Translations under genes and position numbers: made by a program
Shown: positions 25,344 to 33,850 of the stretch, piece by piece
How positions within the stretch are numbered: the first letter of the stretch is position 1
Layout: each line of letters starts with the position of its first letter
NCBI GenBank assembly: GCA_964244495.1
Contig: CAXTIU010000004.1
Location: 186,001 to 250,000, forward strand
Length of the DNA stretch: 64,000 nt
Direction of reading: 5' to 3'
Source of the DNA: RH-AL1 sp964244495
Lineage (GTDB): Bacteria > Pseudomonadota > Alphaproteobacteria > Rhizobiales > Beijerinckiaceae
Notes under the pieces: generated by a model
What the model saw: only the letters and a program-made list of their open reading frames with translations
Database searches by the model: none
What the model was told of the DNA's origin: nothing

Positions 25344-26026
25344 ACGCTCCGCTCCTTCACGCCCCCGCTTTCGACGGCACGGAGGTTTTCCGCGGCAACC
25401 AGCTCGCGCCCGGCGAAGTCCGCCTGTGGCAGGGCCGCCCGCTGTTCCGCCGCGTCGCCTTCGACATCTTCCACGCCCGCGGCATCGCCGCCTACTTCGT
25501 GGGGCTGTTCGTCCTCGACGCCTACCAGGCCTGGGCCAAGCACATCCCGCTCCCCGTGGCGATCCACAACAGCGTGCCCCTCGCCGTCATCATCGGCGTG
25601 GCGAGCGGCCTGCTGCTCGCCGCCGCCTGGCTCGTCACCCTGACCACCCGCTACGAGGTCACCGACCGCCGCGTCATCCTGCGCTACGGCATGGCGCTGC
25701 CGGCGACGCTCTCCTTGCCCTACAGCCAGATCGTCAAGGCGTCGCTGGCGGTCAATGGAGATCACACCGGCGACATCGCGCTGGTGCTGAAGGAGGGCAA
25801 CCACATGCCTTACATGAAGCTCTGGCCGCTCGCCCGGGCGTGGCAGCTTTCCCATCCCGAGCCGACGCTGCGCGGCGTGCCCCGCGCGGCGGTCACGGGC
25901 GCCTTGCTCGCTCGCTCCCTCGCGACGCGGCACGCGGCGCTGTCCGCGAAGGATGCAACAGGAAAAGCCGTCCCCGCCCCGAACGTCCCGCAACGGACAT
26001 CGGAACCCGCTTTCTTCTCCGCCTGA
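25340..26026 (+). CDS. puhB: Reaction centre assembly protein PuhB
   Basis: 228 residues. N-terminal cytosolic segment with FRGNQLAPGEVRLWQGRP, two to three membrane helices (about 50-65 and 78-100), then a PH-like domain beginning RYEVTDRRVILRYGMALP. This is the PuhB layout; PuhB promotes assembly of the reaction centre (and of LH1 complexes in Rhodobacter). TTG start overlapping the puhA TGA and preceded by AAGGAGG. Last gene of the operon; it converges with a PRC-barrel gene 107 bases away. The usual following genes (puhC, acsF) are missing. Confidence 0.92.
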   Translation: MNAPLLHAPAFDGTEVFRGNQLAPGEVRLWQGRPLFRRVAFDIFHARGIAAYFVGLFVLDAYQAWAKHIPLPVAIHNSVPLAVIIGVASGLLLAAAWLVTLTTRYEVTDRRVILRYGMALPATLSLPYSQIVKASLAVNGDHTGDIALVLKEGNHMPYMKLWPLARAWQLSHPEPTLRGVPRAAVTGALLARSLATRHAALSAKDATGKAVPAPNVPQRTSEPAFFSA

Positions 26027-26133
26027 GATCCGATCACCCGCACCCAAGCCCCGACCGGGTCTTGAAACCACCCGGAGGCGATCGATCCCTCATTCGCCCA
26101 GCGGCAGGTCCGACGATCGCCGCGCCCGATGCG

Positions 26134-26877
26134 CTAATCGCGGCCGGCCTTGAACGGACCCTCGTATTTGAAGTCCGGCACCCCCTTCAGCTGCTCGGCT
26201 GTCGCGTTCATCACGGCATGGTAGCTGTTGGCGGTCGTGTCGTAGGTGATCGCCAGGGCGGCGGGCGTCACCGCCACGTAGCGGTCGCCGAGCCCGAGCA
26301 CGCCGCCGACCGCCAGGATGTAGGCCTGCACGCCGTCATGGTCGATGGCGAGATCCTTGATGGTGCCGATGGTCGCGTCCGCCGCATCGTGCACGTTCAA
26401 TCCGATCAGCGTCGACGCGAGGCGCTCGCTCGGCAACACGGTGGCGAAGGCCCCCGAACCGGTCAGCGGCGCCCTTCCCCGCAAGTCCCCGTCGCCGGCC
26501 GCCGCCGAGCCGCTGTGGGGATCGAGCGTCACGATCTCCGTCATCGAGCCAGGGTTCAGGATCATGGCGACGGGACTGCCGGACCTGTCCTTGCCGCGGA
26601 CGAGGATCGAGCCTGGCATCACCTTGAGTTCGGTGAACCCTGACTTCTCCAGCGTGGCGACGATGTCCTTGCCGAGGGCCGCCTGCTTCTCGTTCTGCCG
26701 GGCGACCAGCCCGGCTTCGGGGCTCGCCGGCGGCGGTTTGTCATCGGCGCGAGCGCCGGCCGCCGCGACCGACCCGGCGACCAGCGATCCGAGCAGGACA
26801 AGCTTTACTCTCAAGACGGCGCCCCCGATGCTTCGATCCAACGTCGGTAAACCGGCCGTTCTCCCGGCCCGTTCCAT
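26134..26877 (-). CDS. Secreted PRC-barrel domain protein
   Basis: 247 residues from the ATG at 26877, which overlaps the stop of the GH10 gene; a TTG at 26814 would place the signal peptide (LRVKLVLLGSLVAGSVAAAGARA) at the very start and may be the real one. After the signal sequence comes a region resembling a small alpha/beta domain (about 45-110), then a PRC barrel (LIGLNVHDAADATIGTIKDLAID...RYVAVTPAAL). PRC barrels occur in ribosome-maturation and in reaction-centre H proteins; this one is exported and common in Hyphomicrobiales as a hypothetical envelope protein. It is not part of the photosystem operon (opposite strand). Confidence 0.75.
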   Translation of the reverse strand: MERAGRTAGLPTLDRSIGGAVLRVKLVLLGSLVAGSVAAAGARADDKPPPASPEAGLVARQNEKQAALGKDIVATLEKSGFTELKVMPGSILVRGKDRSGSPVAMILNPGSMTEIVTLDPHSGSAAAGDGDLRGRAPLTGSGAFATVLPSERLASTLIGLNVHDAADATIGTIKDLAIDHDGVQAYILAVGGVLGLGDRYVAVTPAALAITYDTTANSYHAVMNATAEQLKGVPDFKYEGPFKAGRD

Positions 26878-28001
26878 CAGCCGGGACCGGCGGCACGGCC
26901 TCGGAACGCCTCGATCATGGCCTCGCGCATCGGTTTGGGCCGCAGCATGTCGTCGTAGGGCAGGGGGCGGGGGAGATGGTCGAGGCCGTGCGCCGCCATG
27001 ACGGCTGGATCGCGCCACCAGGTGTAGCGGTCGGCGAGTCCCCAGGTGACGAGCATCTTCACGGCCGGCACCATCAGCGCGGCCTTGAGGAAGGCGCCGG
27101 CGCGGCGCCCGACCGCCGCGTCGCGGCGCCCGACATCGTCGGGATAGCCCTCGTCGTCGACGTCGAACTCGGTGATGTAGATGTCGAGCTTGCGCCGCGC
27201 GATCTCGTGGAGGAAGTCGACGAAGCCGGCATCGTCGTAGGCGATCGTCGGCGTCAGGTGCCCTTGCAGGCCGATCGCGTCGAGCTTGAGCCCCCTGTCC
27301 TGGATGCGGTCGACGAGCTGGAGGAGCGCGCGGCGCACCGCCAGCCCGACCGGGTCCGAGCGCTCGGTGAACGCCTCGTTAAGGACGAGCTTGGCGTGGG
27401 GGTCGAGAGCCGCCGTGCGGGCGAAGGCGCGGAAGACGTAGTCGGCGCCCATCGCGTCGAACCAGGGGCCGGGCCGGAACGTCCCCGGTCGGTCGGCGCC
27501 GAGCCAGAACGGCTCGTTGACGACGTCCCACGACTGCAGGCGGCCGGCGAAATGGGGGACCACCCGGTCGAGGTAGGCGTCGAACGCGCGCTCGATGCCG
27601 CGGTGCGACAGGCCCTTCAGCCAGGGCGGCGGCCGATCGTTCCAGATCAGCGTGTGGCCGCGCACCAGCAGTCCGCGCGCGCGGGCGGCGTCGACCAAGG
27701 CATCGGCCGCCGCGAAGGCGAAGCGGTCCTGCTCGGGCTGGAGGGCGTCGAGCTTCAGCGCGTTCTCCGGCGTGAGGATCGCCGCCTGTTCGCCGAACAG
27801 CGCGCGATAGGCCGCGTCGGTGAGAAGCGCTTCGCCGCCGGCCGCGCCGAACACGAGGCCGGCGGCGTGCGCGGCCCGCGCGAGGCTCGCTTCCCGCTCC
27901 GGCGCGGCGTCGGCCGGGGCGGCGCGCATCGCCGGCGCGCAGAGCGCTCCGGCCCCCAGGGCGAGGGCTCGCCGGCGATCGGGGCGCCGGTCATTCGTCA
28001 T
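26877..28001 (-). CDS. GH10 endo-1,4-beta-xylanase-like glycanase in the EPS operon
   Basis: 374 residues. Twin-arginine-like N-terminus (RRRALALGAGAL) indicates Tat or Sec export. GH10 signatures: TPENALKLDAL, HTLIWNDRPPPWL, acid/base Glu163 in DVVNEPF and nucleophile Glu278 in ITEFDVDD. It overlaps the preceding chain-length gene by 11 bases, so it belongs to the exopolysaccharide operon and probably trims or releases the polymer instead of feeding on plant xylan. Actual substrate unknown. Confidence 0.9.
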   Translation of the reverse strand: MTNDRRPDRRRALALGAGALCAPAMRAAPADAAPEREASLARAAHAAGLVFGAAGGEALLTDAAYRALFGEQAAILTPENALKLDALQPEQDRFAFAAADALVDAARARGLLVRGHTLIWNDRPPPWLKGLSHRGIERAFDAYLDRVVPHFAGRLQSWDVVNEPFWLGADRPGTFRPGPWFDAMGADYVFRAFARTAALDPHAKLVLNEAFTERSDPVGLAVRRALLQLVDRIQDRGLKLDAIGLQGHLTPTIAYDDAGFVDFLHEIARRKLDIYITEFDVDDEGYPDDVGRRDAAVGRRAGAFLKAALMVPAVKMLVTWGLADRYTWWRDPAVMAAHGLDHLPRPLPYDDMLRPKPMREAMIEAFRGRAAGPG

Positions 28002-29502
28002 CGTGGTCGTCCCAGTAGCGGCGTGCCACGCGCGGCCGCGCCGGCGCGGGCTCGACCGGCACCGGACTGGCGAAACCGGTGGGCGGCGGCGGGTGATCGG
28101 CGGGAGCGCCTTCGCCGAGCAGCGCGAGCGTGAGCCCCGCGAACAGGCCGGCAGACAGCGAGACCAAGCCGACCACCGTCTTCTTCGGGCTCGACGGCGA
28201 TACGGCCGGCCGCGCCACCGCGATCACCCGGCCGGGCGGCGACTGCGCCTCCTGCTGCGCGAGGTTGTCGTTGACCTGCGCGAACCGGTTGAAGGTCGCG
28301 CGCAGCACCGTGACGTTGCGCTCGAGCTGTTCCAGTGGCACGAGGTTGCTGTTCAACTTCGCCGATTGCTTCTTCAGCTGTCCGACATCGGCGAGGAGCT
28401 GACCCTGGTGGTCGACGGCGGCCTTGTAGTCGCCCTCGCTCGCGATCTGGAGACGCTGCAACTCGTCCCCGATCGACTGGGCGATCCTCGCCTGCTGGGC
28501 GCGTGCCTCGATGAGGGCGGGGTGACTCAATCCGAGCGTTTCCGTCAGCTTGGCGACGTTCTGCGCGGTTTCCGCCTGGGCTTGCCGCAGGCGCTCGATC
28601 GTCTGCGACTTCACCGCCTCGTTCAGCCCGTCGAGCCGGCCGCGCCGCGCCATCGCCCGGACCTCGTCCAGGCGCGCCTTGGCGTCCGAAGCACGGGAGC
28701 GCGCGTCGGCCAGCGCCTTGGTGAGATCGGACACCTGCTGCTCGTTTGAGCGCAGGCCCGTCGCGTCGACGATGTTGTTCCTGATCTTGAAGGCTTCCGC
28801 CGCGTTCTCCGCGTCGCGGATCTGCTTCGACAAGGTGTCGAGCCGCTGCCTGACGAAGGTCGTGTCGTCGCGCGCGGCGCCGACGCGTGAAACCACTTGG
28901 TCGTCGACATAGGCCTGGGTGATGGCGTTGGCGATGGCGGCCGACTTCTTCGGGTCGCGGGCCAGCACGTCGATCTGCACGACGTAGGTGCGCTCCGGCC
29001 GCTTGATCGTGATCGCGTCTTCGAGCGCCTGCAGGTCCACGCCACCGTCGAGCGACATGTTGGGGTGCAGCAGGCGCTGCCACAGGCTGCGCTGCGAGCC
29101 GTTGAACTCGGGGTCATCCTTGAGGTTCAGGACGGTGGCGACGCGCCCCAGGACCGTTTGCGAGGTGAAGAGCTTCACCTGGCTGTCGATCGCGCTCGTG
29201 TCGGCGATGAAGCCCGGTTGCACCGGATCGGAGCCCACGCTCTTGCCGAGCCGGGGATCGATGAGCATGGCGGTGGACGACAGGTAGCGCGGTGGCGTGA
29301 CCGCGACGTAGGCGCCGCCGCCGAGCAGGAACAGGAGGACGCAGGCAAGCATCGTGAGCTTGCGACGCCACAGGACGCGGACGAGGCCCGCCGGCTCCGC
29401 GCCCGACCTCGTCCCGCCCCCGTCCGCCCGCCGGGTCCGCCCGTCGCGCTCGCGCCCGTCGTCGTCCTGCTCCGAATAAATGTCCCTGATCGCCATGGTC
29501 AC
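27991..29502 (-). CDS. Wzz/GumC-type polysaccharide co-polymerase (chain-length determinant)
   Basis: 503 residues. Cytoplasmic N-terminal tail rich in Asp/Arg, first membrane helix about 48-70, a long periplasmic coiled-coil region (about 200-420) with the VVSRVGAARDDTTFVRQRLDTL segment, a second helix near 440-465, and a Pro-rich cytoplasmic tail. No kinase domain follows, so it is a PCP without BY-kinase. It controls chain length and export of the polysaccharide with the Wzy-type protein coded just upstream (two-base gap). Confidence 0.88.
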   Translation of the reverse strand: MTMAIRDIYSEQDDDGRERDGRTRRADGGGTRSGAEPAGLVRVLWRRKLTMLACVLLFLLGGGAYVAVTPPRYLSSTAMLIDPRLGKSVGSDPVQPGFIADTSAIDSQVKLFTSQTVLGRVATVLNLKDDPEFNGSQRSLWQRLLHPNMSLDGGVDLQALEDAITIKRPERTYVVQIDVLARDPKKSAAIANAITQAYVDDQVVSRVGAARDDTTFVRQRLDTLSKQIRDAENAAEAFKIRNNIVDATGLRSNEQQVSDLTKALADARSRASDAKARLDEVRAMARRGRLDGLNEAVKSQTIERLRQAQAETAQNVAKLTETLGLSHPALIEARAQQARIAQSIGDELQRLQIASEGDYKAAVDHQGQLLADVGQLKKQSAKLNSNLVPLEQLERNVTVLRATFNRFAQVNDNLAQQEAQSPPGRVIAVARPAVSPSSPKKTVVGLVSLSAGLFAGLTLALLGEGAPADHPPPPTGFASPVPVEPAPARPRVARRYWDDHDDE

Positions 29503-29504
29503 AC

Positions 29505-30884
29505 CTACTCACGCGGCAGCGGCGGACGCCGCGAGCCGTTACGCCGCAAAAACAAAAGGGCCAGCGCCACCACCATCGCCATGGTGGTCGTCTTGCCCGA
29601 CAGGCTGGCCGTGACGCTGATCGAGGCCAGGAAGAAGAGAACCACGGTGACGGCGCCCCGCCCGCAGGCGTCGACGACCGAGCGGGCGAAGGCGGCGAGG
29701 CCGATCGCCACCATCGCCGTGACGATCCCGCCGTAGGACAGAACGAGACCGATCCACGAGCTCTCGATGCCGAACTCGAGCCCGTCGATGCGCTGCCACG
29801 TCGCCACGACGGCCGGGTCCGGTCCAAGCATGATCGCGCTCCACGACAGCGGTTCGAAGAGCCTGAACATCGTCACGCGTGCCGAGGCGCTGCCAGCGTC
29901 GTGGGCGAAGCGTTCCACGGTGCGATCGAGGAACCCGGCCTGACCAAGGATCGCGAGGGCGATGGCGGCGGCGAATGCCAACAGGAGTCCGAGCGCCAGC
30001 CGCCGGCGGTCGACGCCTGCACCCCGCGCGGCCGAGACGAAGCGGCGGAGCACGAGCCAGCCGACGCTCGCGGCGCAGAGGACGAGCGACAGGCGGGCAC
30101 CGAACGTGAACATGGATGCCGCCTCGATCAGCAGCAGCGGCGCCGCGACGACGCCCGGCAGCCATGCTGACGCCGGGGCGGCGAGGCAGACGATCAGCAC
30201 CCCCACGACCAGCCCGTTGACCAGCGGATGGCCGAGCAAGGCCGTCGCGCGCCAATCGTTGGCGACCTCGGCGCGCCAGTCGAACACGGCGTCGGTGCGC
30301 GTCGGGTCGGCCGAAACCCCGTCGGGCACGTCAAGCGCGACGAGGTGGAAGCCGTGGGTGAATTCCAGCATCGCGATCATGGCGTTGGCCAGCATGATCG
30401 CCAGCACCACCAGGGCCAGCCGGCGCAGCACGACGACGTCGAGGTCGCGCAGCAGGACGAACACGATCAAAGGAAGGACGAACGTGTCGACCAGCGGCGA
30501 CACCGGTTGCTTCGACACGAACGTCGCGAAGACGCCGGCCACGACGATCGCCGCCAGCGTGACGACGAGCCTTCGGTCCCGGGTAAGGAGGCGCCAGCCG
30601 GTCCGCACGGGGCTCGTCGTCGCCAGGCACCGGAAGCCGAACGCCGCGACGGCGGCGAATGTGGCCGGGTGGAACTTGGCGACGAGGCCGCCCCCGGACG
30701 TGGTGTAGGGAACGCCGAGCTTGTCGAGGAGCAGCGTGGAGATGGAGAAGAGGGCGACGACGCAGGCCGCCGTGGCGAACAGGGCGAGGTCGGCGGAGAG
30801 CCTCCGCGCGCGCCGGACGACCTCCGCCGACGCGCCTCGCGACCGCGCTCGTTCGCTCGTCCGGACGTTGACGTGGAGGGTCAT
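29505..30884 (-). CDS. Wzy-like polysaccharide polymerase / O-antigen ligase family membrane protein
   Basis: 459 residues, start ATG overlapping the stop of the acyltransferase gene (ATGA). About 11-12 membrane helices; a large loop around 235-260 and the sequence GLEFGIESSWIGLVLSYGG near residue 400 resemble the VpsF/Wzy group of EPS polymerases. It should join lipid-linked repeat units in the periplasm. Polymerase against ligase cannot be decided from sequence, but the position next to a chain-length protein favours polymerase. Confidence 0.78.
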   Translation of the reverse strand: MTLHVNVRTSERARSRGASAEVVRRARRLSADLALFATAACVVALFSISTLLLDKLGVPYTTSGGGLVAKFHPATFAAVAAFGFRCLATTSPVRTGWRLLTRDRRLVVTLAAIVVAGVFATFVSKQPVSPLVDTFVLPLIVFVLLRDLDVVVLRRLALVVLAIMLANAMIAMLEFTHGFHLVALDVPDGVSADPTRTDAVFDWRAEVANDWRATALLGHPLVNGLVVGVLIVCLAAPASAWLPGVVAAPLLLIEAASMFTFGARLSLVLCAASVGWLVLRRFVSAARGAGVDRRRLALGLLLAFAAAIALAILGQAGFLDRTVERFAHDAGSASARVTMFRLFEPLSWSAIMLGPDPAVVATWQRIDGLEFGIESSWIGLVLSYGGIVTAMVAIGLAAFARSVVDACGRGAVTVVLFFLASISVTASLSGKTTTMAMVVALALLFLRRNGSRRPPLPRE

Positions 30885-32212
30885 CGACACCCTCCGATCG
30901 CCGCGTCGTCCCAGGCCTTCCGCGCGCCGTCCGTGCCGGCGGAAGGCTTCGGCGCGAAGCGCCGTCCGAGGCGCGCGAAGGCCGCGCGTCCCGGCACCTC
31001 GACGACCCTGTAGGCCCCGTACGAGGCCGCGAGCACCGCCCCGAGGTAGAAGGTCGCGACGCCGCACGTCGCGGTGGCGTCGGGCAGGCGCAGCACCTCG
31101 ATCAGGGGATGCGCGCCGGGGTGTCCGACGAGCGGGTTCACGACCGTCACGAACAGCCGCGCGCCGTTAGGTCCGGCGAGCGCGTGCCCGGCGGCGAGGA
31201 GGAACGTCAGCACGATCGCGTGCGTCATGTAGATGGCGAACGACCATTCGGCGAGGACCTGGGCCGGACGCGTCAGCAGGACGCGCGAGATCGCGCCCCG
31301 TCCGGCGGCGAACACGATGATGAGGAGGCTGAAGACGAGCGGGGCGGCGAACACCGCCGCCGTTCCGGCCGACAGGATCAGCCAGCCGCCGAGCAGGCTC
31401 ACCATGGCCCCCTCCATGAGGGTCGGCATCGGGAAGGGCGGGAGCCGCCACCGTACCGCGACGTCATAGCACAGGGTTCCGACGAGGAATCCGGCGAGGC
31501 AGCGGAAGATCCCGTAGTCGAAGGTCGAGCGCATGCCGTAGGGCGCCATGAACCTCAGGACCGCCATCGAGGCAGCGATCGCGAGCACGGTGAGGATGCG
31601 CCGCGGCATCGGGCGCAGGAGGCAGAAGGCGGCGAAGAGGACGTAGGTCGCGAATTCGACGCTGAGGCTCCAGCTCGGGAAGTTCCATGTTTCGCGGTCG
31701 TGGATCCCGAGCGACTGGATCAGCAGGAGGTTGGTCGGGATCGCGCGGACGATGTCGATGCCGCCGGCCGTGAACGGCGGCGAGGAGAACGTCCGTCCCG
31801 ACAGCGTCGCGACGACCAGCTTGACGAGTTCGTAGGCGACGAGCACGGCGAGGGTCGCCGCCTGCAGCGGCCAGATCCGCCCGAAACGGCGGATGACGTA
31901 CTCGGGGAAGGCGGCCGGGTGGCGGAGCCTGTGCCCGTAGGCCTGCGCGATCACGAAGCCGCTGAACACGAAGAACATGTCGACGATCTGCCGCAGTGGT
32001 TCCAGGCGCCCGGCCCCGAACACGTCGGTGGCGATGCCGAAATGTCCGAGCGCGATGCAGATGGCGCCAAGCCCCCGCCAGCCGTTGACGGCGCCGAGCG
32101 ACAGCGCGGCCTCGTCCCGCGCCTCGGCCGCCAGCGCCGGCGACGCCGCTTGCGCGGCGTAGGCGTCGGTTCCCGCTTGGAGGTTCCCGGGCGCCTCAGA
32201 ACGCATTTTCAT
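30881..32212 (-). CDS. Acyltransferase family 3 membrane protein
   Basis: 443 residues, about ten membrane helices. LGAVNGWRGLGAICIALGHFG contains the Arg and His of the acyltransferase_3 (OafA/YrhL) family, and MFFVFSGFVIAQAYG is its second signature. Such enzymes O-acetylate or otherwise acylate sugars, so it probably decorates the exopolysaccharide. The start overlaps the end of the phosphoglycosyltransferase gene by 17 bases. Confidence 0.9.
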   Translation of the reverse strand: MKMRSEAPGNLQAGTDAYAAQAASPALAAEARDEAALSLGAVNGWRGLGAICIALGHFGIATDVFGAGRLEPLRQIVDMFFVFSGFVIAQAYGHRLRHPAAFPEYVIRRFGRIWPLQAATLAVLVAYELVKLVVATLSGRTFSSPPFTAGGIDIVRAIPTNLLLIQSLGIHDRETWNFPSWSLSVEFATYVLFAAFCLLRPMPRRILTVLAIAASMAVLRFMAPYGMRSTFDYGIFRCLAGFLVGTLCYDVAVRWRLPPFPMPTLMEGAMVSLLGGWLILSAGTAAVFAAPLVFSLLIIVFAAGRGAISRVLLTRPAQVLAEWSFAIYMTHAIVLTFLLAAGHALAGPNGARLFVTVVNPLVGHPGAHPLIEVLRLPDATATCGVATFYLGAVLAASYGAYRVVEVPGRAAFARLGRRFAPKPSAGTDGARKAWDDAAIGGCR

Positions 32213-33530
32213 ACGTCCGAGACGACAGGACGGTCATGCCGAGGATGCGCAGGTCCAGGCCGAACGTCCAATTGTCGATGTAGTAAAGATCGTGGTCGAC
32301 GCGCAGCGCCATCATCTCGTCGGAGGCGATCTCGCCGCGCAGCCCGTTGATCTGCGCCCAGCCGGTGATGCCGGGCTTGACGTTGTGGCGGCGCGCGTAG
32401 GCGGCGATCGAGCGCTCGAAGTGATGGTTGTGGACGAGCGCGTGCGGTCGCGGCCCGACCAGCGACATGTCGCCCCGCAGCACGTTGAGGAGCTGAGGCA
32501 ACTCGTCGATGCTGTAGCGACGCAGGAAGCGGCCGACGCGGGTCACCCGGGGATCGTCGCGGGTGGCCTGGACCACGCCGGCGCCATCCTCGGCCACGCT
32601 CATCGAGCGGAACTTCACGATCCGGAACGTCCCTTGGTTGAAGCCGTAGCGTCGCTGCAGGAAGAAGACCGGGCCGGGGCTCTCGAGCCGGATCGCCAGG
32701 GCGACGGCGGCGAACGCCGGCGTCAGCACGAGCAGCAGCGCGCAGCCGACGAGCACGTCGAACGCGCGCTTGACCATCACCTCCGTCATCGTCAGCGGCG
32801 GACGGACGAGGTGCAGGCTCGAGATGCGGCCGATACGCGACACGCTCGCCTTGCTGAAGCGGTCGAGCACCGCTTGCGGGCCGAGGTGGATCGAGGCCGG
32901 CACCTTCATGAAGGCGGCGACGCAGGCGTCGATCGTCGCGTCGTCCGACCAGGGCACCAGGATGTAAACGTCGTCGGGTCGCAGCACGCGGGCCGAGGCG
33001 GCGGCGAGCGCGAGATCGACGCCGAGCGTGTCGGCGCCGCGCAGCACGGCGGAGGCGACGATGTCGACGCCCAGCGTCCACGGCTGGTAGCGTGCCGCGA
33101 AGTCGTTCAGCTCGCGTTCGGCGCCGACCAGCACGACGCGCATGGCCGACACCTTGCCGACCAGCGCGCTCGACTTAAGGTGGAGGATGAGGAGGGCGCG
33201 GCACCAGATCAGGACGAAGAAGCCGGTGCCGTAGAAGAGGACCATGCTCGCACGGGAATACTCGCCGGTCCGCTTCGTCGCGAAGGTGAAGACGAGCGCG
33301 GTCAGGAACGCCATGTTCCACGTGAGCAGCACGCGCCGCGCGTGGCCGGCGAAGGTGAGGTAGACGGAGATGCCGTATTCGTCGCGCAGCATGTTCGAGG
33401 TGACGAACAGCAGCGCCATCAGCAGTCCGACCTCGGCGAACGCGCCGGCGAGGCCGCCCACGCCGTAGACGAAGCGGTGGTAGGCGACGCCAACGCAGAC
33501 CGCGCTGGCGACGATGGCGAGCGCGTCCAC
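32196..33530 (-). CDS. Polyprenyl glycosylphosphotransferase (EPS-initiating)
   Basis: At least 444 residues. N-terminal membrane helices, a Rossmann-like central domain (VVLVGAERELNDFAARY), then the C-terminal bacterial sugar-transferase domain: KRAFDVLVGCALLLVLTPAF, the catalytic FRSM region, and RYSIDELPQLLNVLRGDMSLVGPRP. It loads the first sugar phosphate on undecaprenyl phosphate. The coordinates start at GTG 33530, but the frame stays open further upstream with protein-like sequence to a CTG at 33668 that has AGGAG six bases before it and no in-frame stop until just beyond, so the true protein is probably about 46 residues longer. Confidence 0.92.
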   Translation of the reverse strand: MDALAIVASAVCVGVAYHRFVYGVGGLAGAFAEVGLLMALLFVTSNMLRDEYGISVYLTFAGHARRVLLTWNMAFLTALVFTFATKRTGEYSRASMVLFYGTGFFVLIWCRALLILHLKSSALVGKVSAMRVVLVGAERELNDFAARYQPWTLGVDIVASAVLRGADTLGVDLALAAASARVLRPDDVYILVPWSDDATIDACVAAFMKVPASIHLGPQAVLDRFSKASVSRIGRISSLHLVRPPLTMTEVMVKRAFDVLVGCALLLVLTPAFAAVALAIRLESPGPVFFLQRRYGFNQGTFRIVKFRSMSVAEDGAGVVQATRDDPRVTRVGRFLRRYSIDELPQLLNVLRGDMSLVGPRPHALVHNHHFERSIAAYARRHNVKPGITGWAQINGLRGEIASDEMMALRVDHDLYYIDNWTFGLDLRILGMTVLSSRTYENAF

Positions 33531-33674
33531 CAGGGCCGCCAGGATCGAGAACCGAGCCCGGACGAAGGCCGTCGTCCGCCGCCGCGCGAGGAGGTCGCGC
33601 CATGCGAGGGATAGGCGCGGCCGCCTGGGCTGAAGCCGCTGCTTGAGACCGAAATGCGGGGTACTCAGAACGCA

Positions 33675-33679
33675 CTCCT
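33675..33679 (-). promoter_or_regulatory. Ribosome site supporting an upstream CTG start for the phosphoglycosyltransferase
   Basis: On the minus strand AGGAG lies six bases before CTG 33668. An in-frame TAG directly upstream limits the gene to this point. No ATG, GTG or TTG lies between it and 33530. Confidence 0.5.
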
Positions 33680-33804
33680 ACGCGAACATCGTTCAAAACC
33701 CGAATTGATACAGTGGGGCAAGCCCCCGTTAACGTTTCGGCGAGCGCCGCAAGTCCCGCACCACAGGTGCGCGGACCGCCGATACAGGTTTCGGTAACCA
33801 ATTC

Positions 33805-33812
33805 ATGGTTAA
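33805..33812 (-). promoter_or_regulatory. TTAACCAT motif (CtrA half-site type) before the chain-length/BY-kinase-like gene
   Basis: Read on the minus strand this is TTAACCAT, 38 bases before the start codon at 33851, between divergent EPS genes. The same eight bases occur upstream of flp and cpaB. CtrA control is only suggested. Confidence 0.35.
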
Positions 33813-33850
33813 TGAGGATCGGTCGATCCCGTCCAGACCCAGCGGCGTCC

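Noticed and set aside
26134..26877. PRC-barrel protein as a second reaction-centre H subunit
   Set aside because: It has a signal peptide and no H-type membrane helix and EGYPLE segment; it is an exported envelope protein on the opposite strand.
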